Positions 8,589 to 17,932 of a stretch of 64,000 bases of DNA are shown here, one piece after another. The stretch is taken from assembly GCF_000241345.1 (NCBI RefSeq), contig NZ_BAED01000034.1, positions 1 through 64,000 on the forward strand. The letters run 5' to 3'. How positions within the stretch are numbered: position 1 is the first letter of the stretch; every line of letters starts with the position of its first letter. The translations under genes were made by a program, and so were the position numbers. This stretch comes from Gordonia amarae NBRC 15530 (GTDB lineage: Bacteria > Actinomycetota > Actinomycetes > Mycobacteriales > Mycobacteriaceae). The notes beneath the pieces were generated by a model that saw only the letters and a program-made list of their open reading frames with translations, made no database searches and had not been told where the DNA came from.

Positions 8589-9059
8589 CTACGAGAGTGT
8601 CCGGGCATAGTTGACGCGGCCCGAAACATCGATCATGGTTGCGGGCGATGCTGCCGGGATATTCGAAACATGTTGTACCCCATTGGCTCCGCGCACCATG
8701 ACCTGAATGTATCCGGTGGTGGCGCGGTCCTTCATCAGTAAGAAGAACAGACTGAACACACAGACGAACAGAAAACCCAGAATGGCGAGCACGATACCGG
8801 TCGTCGAGACCTTCTCCGTTGTCGATGACATGTCGGTGACGGACCACTGAGCGCCCGCGATCGGAAAAGTACCGGATGGGGTGATCACCTGCGTCTGGGT
8901 GCACGTGATGTCCCCCACCGTCACCAATGGTGCATCGGGAACCACGCCACCGGATGGCATACCGAACGCATCTGCCCCGAACGCGGGATTCCCGCCCTGA
9001 CCGTGATTGAACTGCTGCCCACCGTTGTACGGATCGGGCACCCCGCCCTGATATGTCAT
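8589..9059 (-). CDS. Small membrane protein of unknown function
   Basis: 156 aa from ATG 9059. It has a Gly/Gln/Asn-rich N-terminal 50 residues (GGQQFNHGQGGNPAFG), a short soluble segment VTVGDITCTQTQVITPSGTF, one clear transmembrane helix (TGIVLAILGFLFVCVFSLFFLL, roughly residues 96-117, of which 20 are quoted in part) and a 40-residue tail. This layout is common among actinobacterial membrane proteins of unknown function. I do not recognise a named family. It probably shares transcription with the DUF2752 gene 14 bases downstream. Confidence 0.75.
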   Translation of the reverse strand: MTYQGGVPDPYNGGQQFNHGQGGNPAFGADAFGMPSGGVVPDAPLVTVGDITCTQTQVITPSGTFPIAGAQWSVTDMSSTTEKVSTTGIVLAILGFLFVCVFSLFFLLMKDRATTGYIQVMVRGANGVQHVSNIPAASPATMIDVSGRVNYARTLS

Positions 9060-9158
9060 CGGTCCATCATGGCATAGCCGCCGACGCGGTCGGTTTGCCG
9101 CCGCGATGCCTCGGTTCACGCGAGCGACCTGGATTCAACCAGCTCGACGGCGAAATCA

Positions 9159-10481
9159 TCACCACCCGCGATCTCCCGCTATTGAGCTTCTCCCGCCGAC
9201 TGGATCCGCCGGCACGACACGCACATGGTCGACGCGGTGGCGGCTGACGTTGAGCACTTCCAGGCGATATCCGGGGACGAGCACCGCATCACCGGGGACC
9301 GGGATCCTGCCGAGTTCGGCCATGACGAAACCGGCGACTGTCTCGTAGTCGCCGTCGGGCAGCTCGATTCCGGTGGCCCGCGCGAACTCCTGGAGGATGA
9401 GACCGCCCTGCACGCGATAGGTGCCGTCGCCGCGATCGACCACCGCGTCCTCGGGTTCGATGGTGGAGTCGTACTCGTCGTAGATCTCCCCCACCACCTC
9501 CTCCACCAGGTCCTCCAGCGTGACGATGCCCGCGGTGCCACCGTATTCATCGACGACGACCGCGATCTGGTCTCGCCGGCGGCGCATCATCGTGAGCGTC
9601 GCCAGCACCCGATTGGTCTGCGGCACAGTGAGTATCGGCCGCACCAGGTCGGCAACGACGGCGGCGTCGGTGCGCTCGAACAGATCCCGGACGTGCACGA
9701 AACCGATGACATCGTCCACTGATTCGCCGGTGACCGGGTACCGGGAGAACGGCAACGGATGTACCTCATGGCGCACCTGCGGGATTCCGGCGGCGGCGTG
9801 AAGAAATCTCACGTCCGGCCGGGGCCGCATGACCTCGCGCAGCGTTCGTTCGCCCGCGTCGAGAACATCGGACAGGATCGTCCTGCTGCCCTTGGGCAGG
9901 CCGGGAATCTCGCTCACCACCACGGCCAGTTCCTCGGCGTTCATGTCCGCGGTGGTGGCGTCCGGGTCACCGCCGAGCAGCCGCACCACCGCGTTGGTGG
10001 ACACCGACAGCAACCAGATCACCGGACGCACCAGCCGCGCGAACCCGGCCAGCACCGGCCCGACGATCCGCGCGATACCCGCCGCGTTCTGCAGGGCCAG
10101 CCGTTTGGGCACCAACTCGCCGAATACCAGTGACAGGTACGCCACCGCCAGGGTCATCGCGACGAATGCCACCGGTTCGGCGGCCGCCTCCGGCAGTCCG
10201 GCCCGCTCCAGCAGCGGCGCGACGTCGGGGGCGAGCACCGACGCGCCGTAGGCGGCGGAGAAGAACCCGGTGACGGTCACCCCGATCTGCACCGCAGACA
10301 GGAACGTGTTGGGGTTGCGGGCGAGGCGGGCGGTGGTCCGGCCCCGGCCGCCCGAGCTCTCCAGTTGCCGGATCTGCGACTCGCGCAACGACACCAGCGC
10401 GAACTCGGTGCCGGAGAAGACCCCGCCCAGCAGTACGAACAGCACCACGAGCGCGATGTTGATCAGCGTCTGCGTGTCCAT
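9159..10481 (-). CDS. CNNM/CorC-HlyC family membrane protein (DUF21 + CBS pair)
   Basis: 440 aa. The N-terminal DUF21 membrane domain begins [20 protein letters not shown] with [12 protein letters not shown] following. Two CBS domains occupy roughly residues 200-330 ([39 protein letters not shown]), and a CorC_HlyC transporter-associated domain closes the protein ([17 protein letters not shown]). Relatives are linked to Mg2+/Co2+ or Na+-coupled Mg2+ efflux and were once named hemolysins. The start is likely leaderless (-10 at 10488). A broken fragment of a second copy lies at 11185-11300. Confidence 0.9.
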   Translation of the reverse strand: MDTQTLINIALVVLFVLLGGVFSGTEFALVSLRESQIRQLESSGGRGRTTARLARNPNTFLSAVQIGVTVTGFFSAAYGASVLAPDVAPLLERAGLPEAAAEPVAFVAMTLAVAYLSLVFGELVPKRLALQNAAGIARIVGPVLAGFARLVRPVIWLLSVSTNAVVRLLGGDPDATTADMNAEELAVVVSEIPGLPKGSRTILSDVLDAGERTLREVMRPRPDVRFLHAAAGIPQVRHEVHPLPFSRYPVTGESVDDVIGFVHVRDLFERTDAAVVADLVRPILTVPQTNRVLATLTMMRRRRDQIAVVVDEYGGTAGIVTLEDLVEEVVGEIYDEYDSTIEPEDAVVDRGDGTYRVQGGLILQEFARATGIELPDGDYETVAGFVMAELGRIPVPGDAVLVPGYRLEVLNVSRHRVDHVRVVPADPVGGRSSIAGDRGW

Positions 10482-10487
10482 CCGCCA

Positions 10488-10493
10488 ACCCTA
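10488..10493 (-). promoter_or_regulatory. -10 hexamer TAGGGT for the CNNM gene
   Basis: On the minus strand TAGGGT is followed by six bases and then ATG 10481, the spacing of leaderless mycobacterial transcripts. No ribosome-binding site is visible. Confidence 0.4.
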
Positions 10494-10508
10494 GTGGCCC
10501 GCGGCGCA

Positions 10509-10560
10509 CCTCACCTGCACGGGCACAGGATCGGCCCGTTCCCGATGTGCGCGGGTGAGG
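10509..10560 (-). terminator. Possible hairpin terminator after the TM2 gene
   Basis: CCTCACC (10509-10515) pairs with GGTGAGG (10554-10560), with further complementarity of TGCAC/GTGCG inside. It lies 40 bases past the stop of the leftward TM2-domain gene and before the CNNM start. Confidence 0.4.
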
Positions 10561-10600
10561 CCACGCGGGCGGCATTCAGCGTGGACACGGCCTCACCGGC

Positions 10601-11110
10601 TCAGGCCAGCGGCCGGCCGCTGCTGTCGCGGAAGTTGCGGGTCGCGATCAGGATGATGTCGACCAGCCACCAGATGGAGAATCCACCGCAGGTGATGAGC
10701 TTGAGGATGCCCAGACCGACCTGGCCGACGTAGAAACGGTCGACACCGAAAGAACCGAGGAAAACCGACAACAGCAGTGCGGTCAGCCATTCCGAATTGG
10801 AGAACAGGCCGGGAACCTGCCGCGCGGGGAAGGGCATCGGACTCTCGGCGGACCGGATGAGGGTGTCGCCGCGCACCTGGCCCGAGATCGCCATCTGCTG
10901 CAGCTGGGCGTAGTTGATGGGTCCCTGCTCGTACCCCATCTGATTGACATAGAACTGGCCCGGCATCCCGGGCATCGACGCGGCGCCGTGCTGCCCTGGC
11001 TGTCCGTACTGCCCGCCCGGCTGTCCGTATTGCCCGCCCGGCTGTCCGTATTGCTGGGGCGGCAGACCGAACTGGGCGTTCTTGTCGAAGTCGGGCGATT
11101 CGTAGCTCAT
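10601..11110 (-). CDS. GYF_2 + TM2 domain membrane protein
   Basis: 169 aa from ATG 11110. The N-terminus carries three copies of a Tyr-Gly-Gln-Pro-Gly-Gly-Gln unit encoded by near-identical 21-bp DNA repeats (about 10995-11060). It is followed by a GYF_2-like domain ([19 protein letters not shown], with [11 protein letters not shown]) and a C-terminal TM2 domain of two helices ([20 protein letters not shown], then ISTWWLVD-like [16 protein letters not shown]). TM2 proteins are small membrane proteins of unclear role; the repeat linker probably is a flexible spacer facing the cytosol. The stop is followed by a possible terminator at 10509-10560. Confidence 0.8.
   Translation of the reverse strand: MSYESPDFDKNAQFGLPPQQYGQPGGQYGQPGGQYGQPGQHGAASMPGMPGQFYVNQMGYEQGPINYAQLQQMAISGQVRGDTLIRSAESPMPFPARQVPGLFSNSEWLTALLLSVFLGSFGVDRFYVGQVGLGILKLITCGGFSIWWLVDIILIATRNFRDSSGRPLA
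10995..11060. repeat. 21-bp tandem repeats within the TM2 gene
   Basis: About three copies of a 21-bp unit containing GGCTGTCCGTATTGCCCGCC encode the repeated YGQPGGQ heptapeptide. The repeats are in frame, so copy-number change would alter the linker without a frameshift. Confidence 0.75.
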
Positions 11111-11184
11111 GAGCGCACATAGTAATGGCAGGTCAGTGGCGGGGCGGCGCCGTGCCGCCGGAGCATTCGCCGGAATGACACGCC

Positions 11185-11300
11185 CATGGTCGAGGCGGTC
11201 GACCACCGCATCCTGGCGGTTCGGTGGTGGAGTCGTACTCGTCGTAGAACTCCCCCACCACCTCCAGCAGGTCCTCGGCCGTGACATGCCGGCGGTACCG
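11185..11300 (-). pseudogene. Remnant of a second CNNM/CorC-HlyC gene
   Basis: On the minus strand this reads [19 protein letters not shown], nearly the same as [20 protein letters not shown] in the intact gene at 9159-10481, then shifts frame before QDAVVDR (EDAVVDR in the intact gene). DNA identity to 9440-9540 is high over roughly 110 bp, with a 3-bp gap and small indels. Nothing of the CNNM domain or CBS1 remains. It lies between the TM2 gene and an SDR gene, so it is a relic of a duplication or of gene loss. Confidence 0.7.
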
Positions 11301-11357
11301 TCCCCGAAAGCCCGCCGCGTCCGCGACATGGCTCCGGCAGAACCGCCCGGCGATCGG

Positions 11358-12095
11358 TCAGATCGAGATACCACCGTCAACCGGCAGCACCACACCCGTG
11401 ACGTAGCCCGCCTCATCCGAGGCCAAGAAGCCAACTGCCGCAGCCATTTCGGAAGGATCCGCGAAGCGTCCCATCGGGATCGCCGCGGCGAGTTCTGCCT
11501 TCTTGTCGTCCGGGATCGACGACACCATCCGGGTCTCGGCGTTGGGCGAGATGGCGTTGACGGTGACACCGAAACGCGCGAGTTCTTTGGCCGCGGTCTT
11601 GGTGAAGCCGATGATGCCGGCCTTGGCCGTCGCATAGTTGGCCTGGCCGGTGTTGCCGCGCAGGCCGGTGTACGAGGTCACGTTGATCACGCGGCCGAAA
11701 CCCTGGGCCCGGAAATGGGGGACGCAGGCCCGGGTCAGCCGGAACGTGCCGCCGGCGTGCGTGGCGAGCACCTGCTCCCAGTCGTCGTCGGTGAGTTTCC
11801 AGAGCACCTTGTCCCGCAGGATGCCCGCGTTGTTGACGATGATGTCGACGCGGCCCGTGTCGGCGACGGCCTGCTCGACGACGCGCTCGATGTCGGTGGT
11901 GCTGCTGACGTCGGCGGGTGCGGCCTTCGCCCCGATCTCGGCCGCCGCGCGCGCGGCCTCGTCACCGTCGAAGTCGATGATGTAGACGGCCGCGCCGGCG
12001 CCGGTGAAGAACCTGCTCAGTTCCAGCCCGATGCCGCGGGCGCCGCCGGTGATCAGCACCGTGCGCCCGGTGAAGTCGTAGGTGAGGTTGGTCAT
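11358..12095 (-). CDS. SDR-family oxidoreductase (3-oxoacyl reductase type)
   Basis: 245 aa. TGGARGIG at residues 16-23 binds the cofactor; NNAG and the catalytic Tyr-Lys in [10 protein letters not shown] are present, and the C-terminus is [14 protein letters not shown]. It resembles FabG-type 3-oxoacyl reductases or 3-hydroxyacyl-CoA dehydrogenases. ATG 12095 is preceded by GGAAGG. It is the last of three leftward genes (acyl-CoA synthetase, TetR, SDR) with gaps of about 80 bases, a typical actinobacterial set for degrading or activating an acyl substrate. It is distinct from the fabG at 3663-4418. Confidence 0.85.
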   Translation of the reverse strand: MTNLTYDFTGRTVLITGGARGIGLELSRFFTGAGAAVYIIDFDGDEAARAAAEIGAKAAPADVSSTTDIERVVEQAVADTGRVDIIVNNAGILRDKVLWKLTDDDWEQVLATHAGGTFRLTRACVPHFRAQGFGRVINVTSYTGLRGNTGQANYATAKAGIIGFTKTAAKELARFGVTVNAISPNAETRMVSSIPDDKKAELAAAIPMGRFADPSEMAAAVGFLASDEAGYVTGVVLPVDGGISI

Positions 12096-12177
12096 GTCGT
12101 ATCCTTCCCGGCCGCACCAGATTCAGGGTGACGACCGATCTTATTGTCCTTCAGAAGCTTTCGCGTGTCACGAACAC

Positions 12178-12792
12178 TCAGGCACGCTTGCTGACGCCGG
12201 AGATCCAGGTGTCGACGAGCGTTTCGCCGGCGACCTCGATCGGCACGTCCTTGATCACGCCGTCGCAGAGCACAAAGCGCTGGAAGGCGTAGAACTCACT
12301 CATGCTGCCCAGCATCTCCGCCGCGACCTCGATGTCGATGCCGGTCCGGACGACCCCCGATTCGATCCCGCGCCGCAGGGCATGGGCGATCCGCCCGTAG
12401 AACGCCTGCCGCGAACCGGCCCAGATCCGCCGGACCTCGTCGTCGGTCTGGGCCAGTTCGACCAGGAGGCCGAACAGTTCGCGGTTCGCGTCGTAGAACC
12501 GCAGGTACAGCTGCGTCGACCGCAGCACCGAGGCGCGCGGATCGTCACCATCCCACGGCACCCGGACAAAGTCGAATGCCTCGTCGGTGAGTTCCCGCAG
12601 CAACTCGATCATGAGCTCGTGGCGGTCGGTGAAGTACCGGTAGAACGCGCCACCGGAAATGCCGGCCGCCTCGGTGATGTCGGTGATACGCACCCGCGAA
12701 TACCCGCGCTCGCCGAACAGCCGCTTCGCCTCGGCCATCAGGCGGCGGCGGGTGTCGCGGCCCTTGGGCGTCAGCGGCCGTGTGTCGTCCAT
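12178..12792 (-). CDS. TetR-family transcriptional regulator
   Basis: 204 aa from ATG 12792. The N-terminal helix-turn-helix domain reads RRRLMAEAKRLFGERGYSRV, then TDITEAAGISGGAFYRYFTD, typical of TetR (about residues 15-62). The C-terminal ligand-binding half contains FYAFQRFVL near the end. It lies between an acyl-CoA synthetase and an SDR, all leftward, so it probably represses this cluster in response to an acyl-CoA-like ligand. The start is supported by a -10 hexamer (12800-12805) placed for leaderless transcription; the frame is open up to 12858. Confidence 0.88.
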   Translation of the reverse strand: MDDTRPLTPKGRDTRRRLMAEAKRLFGERGYSRVRITDITEAAGISGGAFYRYFTDRHELMIELLRELTDEAFDFVRVPWDGDDPRASVLRSTQLYLRFYDANRELFGLLVELAQTDDEVRRIWAGSRQAFYGRIAHALRRGIESGVVRTGIDIEVAAEMLGSMSEFYAFQRFVLCDGVIKDVPIEVAGETLVDTWISGVSKRA

Positions 12793-12799
12793 AGCCGGG

Positions 12800-12805
12800 A
12801 CACTA
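12800..12805 (-). promoter_or_regulatory. -10 hexamer TAGTGT for the TetR gene
   Basis: TAGTGT on the minus strand, then seven bases, then ATG 12792. This suggests the regulator has its own leaderless promoter in the 78-bp gap behind the acyl-CoA synthetase. Confidence 0.4.
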
Positions 12806-12870
12806 CGCAGGGCAGGCCCATAAGTAAATGTTGCGCCACTTTTTCTTTTTGCCCGCACGCGGACGGCTGA

Positions 12871-14445
12871 CTACCCCTGACGACGCAGGATGAAGCGCTG
12901 GATCTTGCCCGACGGCGTCTTGGGCAGCGCCTCGACGAAGTGCACCGTGCGCGGGTAGGCGTGCGCGGCGAACCCGGTCTTGACCAATTGCTGCAGTTCG
13001 GCCTCGAGTGCGTCGTCGCCGGTCAGCCCCTCTGCGAGGACGACGAATGCCTCCAGGACCTCACCGCGCATCTCGTCGGGGCGACCGACGACCGCCACAT
13101 CGATCACCGCCGGGTGCGTGATCAGCACGCTTTCCACGTCGAAGGGACCGATGCGGTAGCCGGCCATGATGATCACGTCGTCGTCGCGGGCGGAGAAGTA
13201 GAAGTTGCCGTCGTCGTCGACGCGGCCGGTGTCGCCGGTGAGGTACCAGCGGCCGTCGTCGGTGTAGCGGGCGGCGGTCTTCTCCGGGGCGTCGAGGTAG
13301 CCGGGGAACCAGAAGGCCGGGCTGGCGGGTACGTCGATGGCGATCTGGTCTCGCACGATACCGGTGACGAAACCGGGCATCGGCCTGCCCATCGAGCCCG
13401 GGATCAGTGGTGTGCGCAGTTCATCGGCCCAGTGGTTGTTGATGAACATGCCGTGTTCGGTCTGGCCGTAGTGGTCGCGGACCTCGGTGCCCAGCGCCTG
13501 CTGCGCCCAGCCGATCACGTCGGGGGTGAGTGGCTCACCGGCCGAGGATGCCCGGCGCAGCGTGAATCCGTCGACGACCGGCGTCTTGCTCAGCGAGCGG
13601 TACACCGTCGGGGCTGCCGCGAAATTGGTGACACCGAGCTCGCCGAACACCTTCGCGGTGACCTCTGGTGAAAACCCGGCCTGCAGCAGGATGTTGGGCC
13701 GCCCGACCAGCAGCGGCCCGAGGATCCCGTAGTACAGGCCGTACGCCCAGCCCGGATCGGCGGCGTTCCAGAACACATCGTCATCGCTCACATCGAGGCC
13801 GTACCGCATGTAGGTCCGGAACGAGGCCAGCGCACGGACCGGTACCGGCACCCCCTTGGGGGTGCCTGTCGTACCACTGGTGAACAGCAGGATCAGATGC
13901 CCGTCGCCGCCGACCGCGACCGACTCGGCGAGCGGTTCGGCTCCGGCCAGCAGGGTGTCGAAGCCCCGGTCACCGGTATCACCGGCGACGATCGTCGTCA
14001 GCCCGTCGATAGGCGCCAGCTTGTCCGCCTGGCTGGTCTCGGTGATCACGATGGTCGCGTCACCGCCACGCAGCCGCATCTCGATAGCCGGTGTCGCGAA
14101 CGCGGTGAACAGCGGGATGTACACCGCACCGAGCCGGGCGAGCGCGAGCAGCGTCACCACCAGTTCGGTGCGTTTGCCCATGAGCACGCCGACCCTCGTG
14201 CCGCGGGTCACGCCGAGCCTTGTCAGCGCACAAGCCAGGCGGCGGGACCGGTCCGCGAGCTCGCCGTAGGTGACATCGGTGGTCACCAGTCCGTCGGCAC
14301 CGGCGGGCGCCACGGTGGTGAACGCGACACCGGTTGGGTCATGCCTGTCGACGAGCAGATACGCCGCATCGGCGTCGGCGGCACCGTACTCCGCCAGCCA
14401 GGCCCTCACGTCGGCGTCGACGGCGGTGGGGACGGTGTAGGTCAT
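12871..14445 (-). CDS. AMP-forming acyl-CoA synthetase
   Basis: 524 aa adenylate-forming enzyme. The P-loop-like motif [15 protein letters not shown] is near residue 190, GQTEHGMF near 325 corresponds to motif A5, [17 protein letters not shown] to motif A7/A8, and the C-terminal catalytic Lys is in [12 protein letters not shown] near the end. It activates a carboxylic acid as its acyl-CoA through an acyl-AMP. Closest in feel to medium-chain/acetoacetyl-type synthetases of actinobacteria; chain length is not deducible. ATG 14445 follows GGGAGAG. It heads the leftward cluster with TetR and SDR and is divergent from rplY. Confidence 0.9.
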   Translation of the reverse strand: MTYTVPTAVDADVRAWLAEYGAADADAAYLLVDRHDPTGVAFTTVAPAGADGLVTTDVTYGELADRSRRLACALTRLGVTRGTRVGVLMGKRTELVVTLLALARLGAVYIPLFTAFATPAIEMRLRGGDATIVITETSQADKLAPIDGLTTIVAGDTGDRGFDTLLAGAEPLAESVAVGGDGHLILLFTSGTTGTPKGVPVPVRALASFRTYMRYGLDVSDDDVFWNAADPGWAYGLYYGILGPLLVGRPNILLQAGFSPEVTAKVFGELGVTNFAAAPTVYRSLSKTPVVDGFTLRRASSAGEPLTPDVIGWAQQALGTEVRDHYGQTEHGMFINNHWADELRTPLIPGSMGRPMPGFVTGIVRDQIAIDVPASPAFWFPGYLDAPEKTAARYTDDGRWYLTGDTGRVDDDGNFYFSARDDDVIIMAGYRIGPFDVESVLITHPAVIDVAVVGRPDEMRGEVLEAFVVLAEGLTGDDALEAELQQLVKTGFAAHAYPRTVHFVEALPKTPSGKIQRFILRRQG

Positions 14446-14695
14446 GTTCTCTCCCGGCTGTGTGTTGGCCAGATCACATATCGCCACCCATTCTGCCCGC
14501 ACGACGACATGCGGCGATGTGACTTTCGGTGACCGCGTGCTCTACGCTGGTTGCCGTTGTCTCGGCGAGGGTGACCTGATCACCGTTATCGGCGCGACCA
14601 TCGTGACTCTCCTGCGCGGTGCCTTCACGCACCCCGGTGCCCGTCGTGGTGTGCGCCACTCACCGCGGCAAGAACCGATTCACGAGGAGAACATC

Positions 14696-15298
14696 ATGTC
14701 GAACACCACCAAGCTCGCCGTCGCCACCCGCGACGACAAGGGCAAGGGCGCCGCCCGCCGCGCCCGCCGCGAGGGCAAGGTTCCCGCCGTGCTCTACGGC
14801 CACGGCACCGACCCGGTGCACCTGCACCTCCCGGCCCGCGAATTCGCCGCCGTCCTGCGCGCCAACGGCACCAACGCCGTCATCGACCTCGACATCGAGG
14901 GCAAAAGCCAGCTCGCGCTGACCAAGCAGGTCGACGTGCACCCGATCCGCAGCTACATCGAGCACGTCGATCTGCTCGTGATCAAGCGCGGCGAGAAGGT
15001 CACCGTCGAGGTCACCGTCGCCGTCGAGGGTGACGCCGCACCGGGCACCCTGGTCGTTCAGGACGCCAGCGTCATCGAGGTCGAGGCCGACGCCCTGTCG
15101 ATCCCCGAGCACATCGTCGTCGATGTCGAGGGCGTGGCGGCCGGCACCGCCATCCACGCCGGTGACGTGACCCTGCCCGAGGGCGTCACCCTCACCAGCG
15201 ATCCCGAGCTGCTGGTAGTCGCCGTCAACGAGGCACCGCAGGCCGCCGCTGACGACGAGGCCGAGGCCGAGGGCGACGCCGCCGAAGCGGCGGAGTAG
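14696..15298 (+). CDS. rplY: 50S ribosomal protein L25/general stress protein Ctc
   Basis: 200 aa, the long L25 form with the N-terminal 5S-rRNA-binding domain ([19 protein letters not shown] near residues 20-40) plus the C-terminal TL5/Ctc domain ([20 protein letters not shown]) and an acidic Ala/Glu tail. ATG 14696 is preceded by GAGGAGA. pth follows after 10 bases, the conserved rplY-pth pair. The 250-bp divergent region upstream (14446-14695) must hold promoters for both directions; I could not pick out a convincing one. Confidence 0.95.
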   Translation: MSNTTKLAVATRDDKGKGAARRARREGKVPAVLYGHGTDPVHLHLPAREFAAVLRANGTNAVIDLDIEGKSQLALTKQVDVHPIRSYIEHVDLLVIKRGEKVTVEVTVAVEGDAAPGTLVVQDASVIEVEADALSIPEHIVVDVEGVAAGTAIHAGDVTLPEGVTLTSDPELLVVAVNEAPQAAADDEAEAEGDAAEAAE

Positions 15299-15308
15299 TC
15301 CTCCCCGA

Positions 15309-15875
15309 GTGAAACTTGTTGTCGGCCTGGGCAATCCCGGGCCCCAATACGAGAAGACCAGGCACAACGTCGGCGCGATGGTCGTCGACGCCCTGGTCGC
15401 CTCGGCAGGCGAGCGGTGGAAGGTGCACAAGAAATCGGGTGCACAGGTGGCCACCGCCCGCCTCGCCGGGGAGCCGGTGCTCATCGCCCGGCCCACCACC
15501 TACATGAACACCACGGGCCGGCAGGTCGGCCCGCTGGCCAAGTTCTATTCCGTCGCACCCGAGGATCTGATCGTGGTGCACGACGAACTGGACATCGACT
15601 TTGGTCTCGTCCGGCTCAAACGCGGCGGCGGCGAAGGCGGGCACAACGGCCTGCGATCGATCAGCCAGGCCATCGGTACCCGTGACTACCTGCGTGTACG
15701 CCTCGGCATCGGACGCCCACCGGGCCGGCAGGATCCGGCCGACTACGTGCTCAAACCGTTCCCGTCGGCGGCCAAGGCCGACGTCGAGTTGCTGATCGGC
15801 AACGGCGCCGAGGCCGTCGAGCTCCTGGCCCGGCAGGGCCTCGAAGCAGCCCAGAACACCGTGCACGCCTGGTGA
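15309..15875 (+). CDS. pth: Peptidyl-tRNA hydrolase
   Basis: 188 aa from GTG 15309. [19 protein letters not shown] at the N-terminus holds the catalytic His, [13 protein letters not shown] and [15 protein letters not shown] carry the conserved Asn and Asp, and [13 protein letters not shown] the second signature. It releases tRNA from peptidyl-tRNA that falls off ribosomes. It starts 10 bases after rplY and is certainly co-transcribed with it. Length matches the bacterial family. Confidence 0.96.
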   Translation: MKLVVGLGNPGPQYEKTRHNVGAMVVDALVASAGERWKVHKKSGAQVATARLAGEPVLIARPTTYMNTTGRQVGPLAKFYSVAPEDLIVVHDELDIDFGLVRLKRGGGEGGHNGLRSISQAIGTRDYLRVRLGIGRPPGRQDPADYVLKPFPSAAKADVELLIGNGAEAVELLARQGLEAAQNTVHAW

Positions 15876-15977
15876 TCGGTCGTTCGGATCAGGGCGAATC
15901 GGAGATACGGCCCTCCGGGCCTAGAATCCTATTTCTATGACATCCGCATCGATGCGGGCAGCATCCGGGAGGTAGAC

Positions 15978-17015
15978 GTGGTACAGATCGCAACCAAGAC
16001 TGGGCAGCAGAACGTCGCGATGCTCGGGGTGGGCGCCTGCCGGCCCACACGCGTGATCACCAACGACGAGCTCTGCCAGACACTCGACTCCAGCGACGAA
16101 TGGATCTTCGAGCGCAGCGGTATCCGTTCGCGCCGCTGGATCAGCGGCGACGAGTCGAACCGGTCGATGTCGGTTACCGCGGGCGAACGCGCGATCCTCA
16201 ACAGCGGTATCGACCGCTCCAAGATCGACTGTGTCATCCTGTCCACCAGCACCTGGCCCACGATCACCCCGCACGGTGCGCCGTCGGTGGCCTACGACCT
16301 CGGCATCAACGGGGTCCCCGCCTTCGACCTCGTCTCGGGCTGCGGCGGCTTCTGCTACGGCGTGTCCGTCGCGAGCGCGCTGATCAACGCGGGCAGCGCC
16401 ACCAACGTGCTGCTTATCGGGTCCGAGACGATGTCGTTGAGCCTGGATGTCACCTCGCGGTCGACGGCCTTCCTGTTCGGTGACGGCGCCGGCGCCGTGG
16501 TCATCGGTCCCGCCGAGGAGAACGGCATCTCCCCCACGGTGTGGGGCAGCGACGGCGAGAACGCCTCGGCCATCGGGCAGACCATCAACATCCCGGACTT
16601 CATCAACCCGGAGCTCAAGGAGAAGCCCGGGATGTACCTCACCATGGAGGGCCAGCGCGTGTTCCGGTGGGCGGCGATCACGCTGCCCAAGGCACTCTCG
16701 GGTGCACTCGATGTCGCCGGGCTGCACGCCGACGACATCGAGGTCTTCATCCCGCACCAGGCCAACGCCCGCATCAACGACCTGATGAAGAAGAACCTGG
16801 GCCTGCCCGACGACGTCCCGGTGGCCAACGACATCGAGTTCACCGGCAACACCTCGGCGGCATCGATCCCGCTGGCCATGGAGGAAATGCTCGCCTCCGG
16901 CAAGGCGAAGGGCGGGCAGACTGCGCTGATGCTCGGTTTCGGCGCCGGATTGTCGTATGCGGCGCAGGTCGTGACACTGCCGCCGGCACCCACGATCACC
17001 AGCCTCGACGATTAG
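15978..17015 (+). CDS. fabH: 3-oxoacyl-ACP synthase III-like (KAS III)
   Basis: 345 aa thiolase-fold condensing enzyme. The catalytic triad is visible: Cys122 in DLVSGCGGFCYG, His260 in IPHQANAR and Asn291 in FTGNTSAASIP. GTG 15978 is preceded by GGGAGGT. KAS III enzymes start fatty-acid chains by condensing an acyl-CoA with malonyl-ACP. The insert around residues 200-222 (INIPDFINPELKEKPGMYL) and the lack of fatty-acid synthesis neighbours suggest a paralogue for a specialised acyl chain instead of the housekeeping FabH. It is monocistronic by position. Confidence 0.85.
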   Translation: MVQIATKTGQQNVAMLGVGACRPTRVITNDELCQTLDSSDEWIFERSGIRSRRWISGDESNRSMSVTAGERAILNSGIDRSKIDCVILSTSTWPTITPHGAPSVAYDLGINGVPAFDLVSGCGGFCYGVSVASALINAGSATNVLLIGSETMSLSLDVTSRSTAFLFGDGAGAVVIGPAEENGISPTVWGSDGENASAIGQTINIPDFINPELKEKPGMYLTMEGQRVFRWAAITLPKALSGALDVAGLHADDIEVFIPHQANARINDLMKKNLGLPDDVPVANDIEFTGNTSAASIPLAMEEMLASGKAKGGQTALMLGFGAGLSYAAQVVTLPPAPTITSLDD

Positions 17016-17044
17016 TCGCCACGGCACGGACCTGCCGACCGTTC

Positions 17045-17096
17045 GGTCCATGCTGTCGCATTCGGTTTCCACACTGACGCATTTGGGTCCATGCTG
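17045..17096. repeat. Paired direct repeat GGTCCATGCTG with nested CGCATT
   Basis: GGTCCATGCTG occurs at 17045-17055 and again at 17086-17096; CGCATT occurs just inside each copy (17057-17062 and 17078-17083). The set lies between fabH and a small secreted protein, 40 bases before the latter's start. It may be an operator pair or chance. Confidence 0.35.
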
Positions 17097-17135
17097 GGAG
17101 GCGGACATCTTGTCGTCTTCCAGGAGGGCCGCGTC

Positions 17136-17594
17136 ATGCACCTGCGCACCCGGCGCAACGTCAGCGCACAACACTCCGGCCGAGTCAGACACTCCGCGAC
17201 AGCGGCGGCGACCGTCGGCGCACTGTGCGCGGCCGCGGTGGCCGGCATCGCACCCGCTCAAGCGGCTACCGCACCACCCACGCTGCGGGTGACCCTGTAC
17301 GACGGTCCGCAGGACTGGACCGGCTGGCAATCGGCGATCGACACCAGGAACAACCGCGAGTGCCGGATCAGGGTGGCCGCACCCGCGGCGGCCAAGCTGA
17401 ACCGGAACGCCGCCATCAGCGGTAGGGGCGCGTTCGCGTGGCCGCAGAACTACCTGCCCGCCGGCCAGTACCGCCTGCGGATCGTCTGCCGCCACACGGC
17501 CTCACCGGCGGTGAGCTTCTATTCGCCGCGCAACCAGGTGAACGATGCCCGCACCAGATTCAGCGACTACACGAGGGGCGCACTGGGGCTCTAG
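17136..17594 (+). CDS. Small secreted protein of unknown function
   Basis: 152 aa from ATG 17136, preceded by AGGAGGG. A twin-arginine-free Sec signal is apparent: basic N-terminus, hydrophobic stretch (ATVGALCAAAVAGIAPAQA) and an AQA-type cleavage site around residue 44. The mature part has two cysteines (NNRECRIR and LRIVCRHT) likely to form a disulfide, and segments such as TLYDGPQDWTGWQSAIDT. I recognise no family. Between fabH and alkB; it follows the paired direct repeat at 17045-17096. Confidence 0.7.
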   Translation: MHLRTRRNVSAQHSGRVRHSATAAATVGALCAAAVAGIAPAQAATAPPTLRVTLYDGPQDWTGWQSAIDTRNNRECRIRVAAPAAAKLNRNAAISGRGAFAWPQNYLPAGQYRLRIVCRHTASPAVSFYSPRNQVNDARTRFSDYTRGALGL

Positions 17595-17932
17595 GGCACC
17601 GCCGGGCCGCAGGTGACCCGCACCCGGACAGCCCACCCGCGGGGCCAACGGAACAGGGCGCCGGTGGCTGTGATATTGATTGCACCCGAATTCTCGGACC
17701 GGCTCCCCAATCGGGACAAAACCCCAGGAAACAGCCGACAAACCCCCTTACGAACCCCGAGTCACCGACCTCCGTCCCCCCGAACCGGTGTCACCCGGCC
17801 AGAGGACCACCGGTAATGCCGTCTTGACAGTTCGCGATCTATAGCCAAGATGGGAACGTACACCAATTGGGGGGTGTGAAAGTTGGTTGGACGTTCACTG
17901 TGTCCGGTTCAAGTCCGTGGAAGGGTCTTCTG
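17595..17932. other. 338-bp gap before alkB
   Basis: No gene is visible. The first 220 bases are featureless; the last 110 hold a good promoter (-35 TTGACA at 17824) and an imperfect inverted repeat, ACACC...GGTGT around CCAATTGG, at about 17861-17878, both plausibly controlling alkB. Confidence 0.6.
17824..17851 (+). promoter_or_regulatory. Probable alkB promoter
   Basis: Consensus -35 TTGACA (17824-17829), 16-bp spacer, then CAAGAT (17846-17851) as the -10. Transcription would start near 17858, giving a leader of about 75 nt. The CCAATTGG palindrome (17863-17870), flanked by ACACC and GGTGT-like half-sites, lies just downstream of the start, where a repressor would block elongation. Confidence 0.5.

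Noticed and set aside
14446-14695. GGTGA...TCACC inverted repeat between acyl-CoA synthetase and rplY
   Set aside because: Five-base arms are too short to separate from chance in GC-rich sequence.
17904-17925. T-loop-like GGTTCAAGTCC upstream of alkB
   Set aside because: The arms flanking it do not pair as a T stem and no acceptor or anticodon arm is found at the right distance, so no tRNA.
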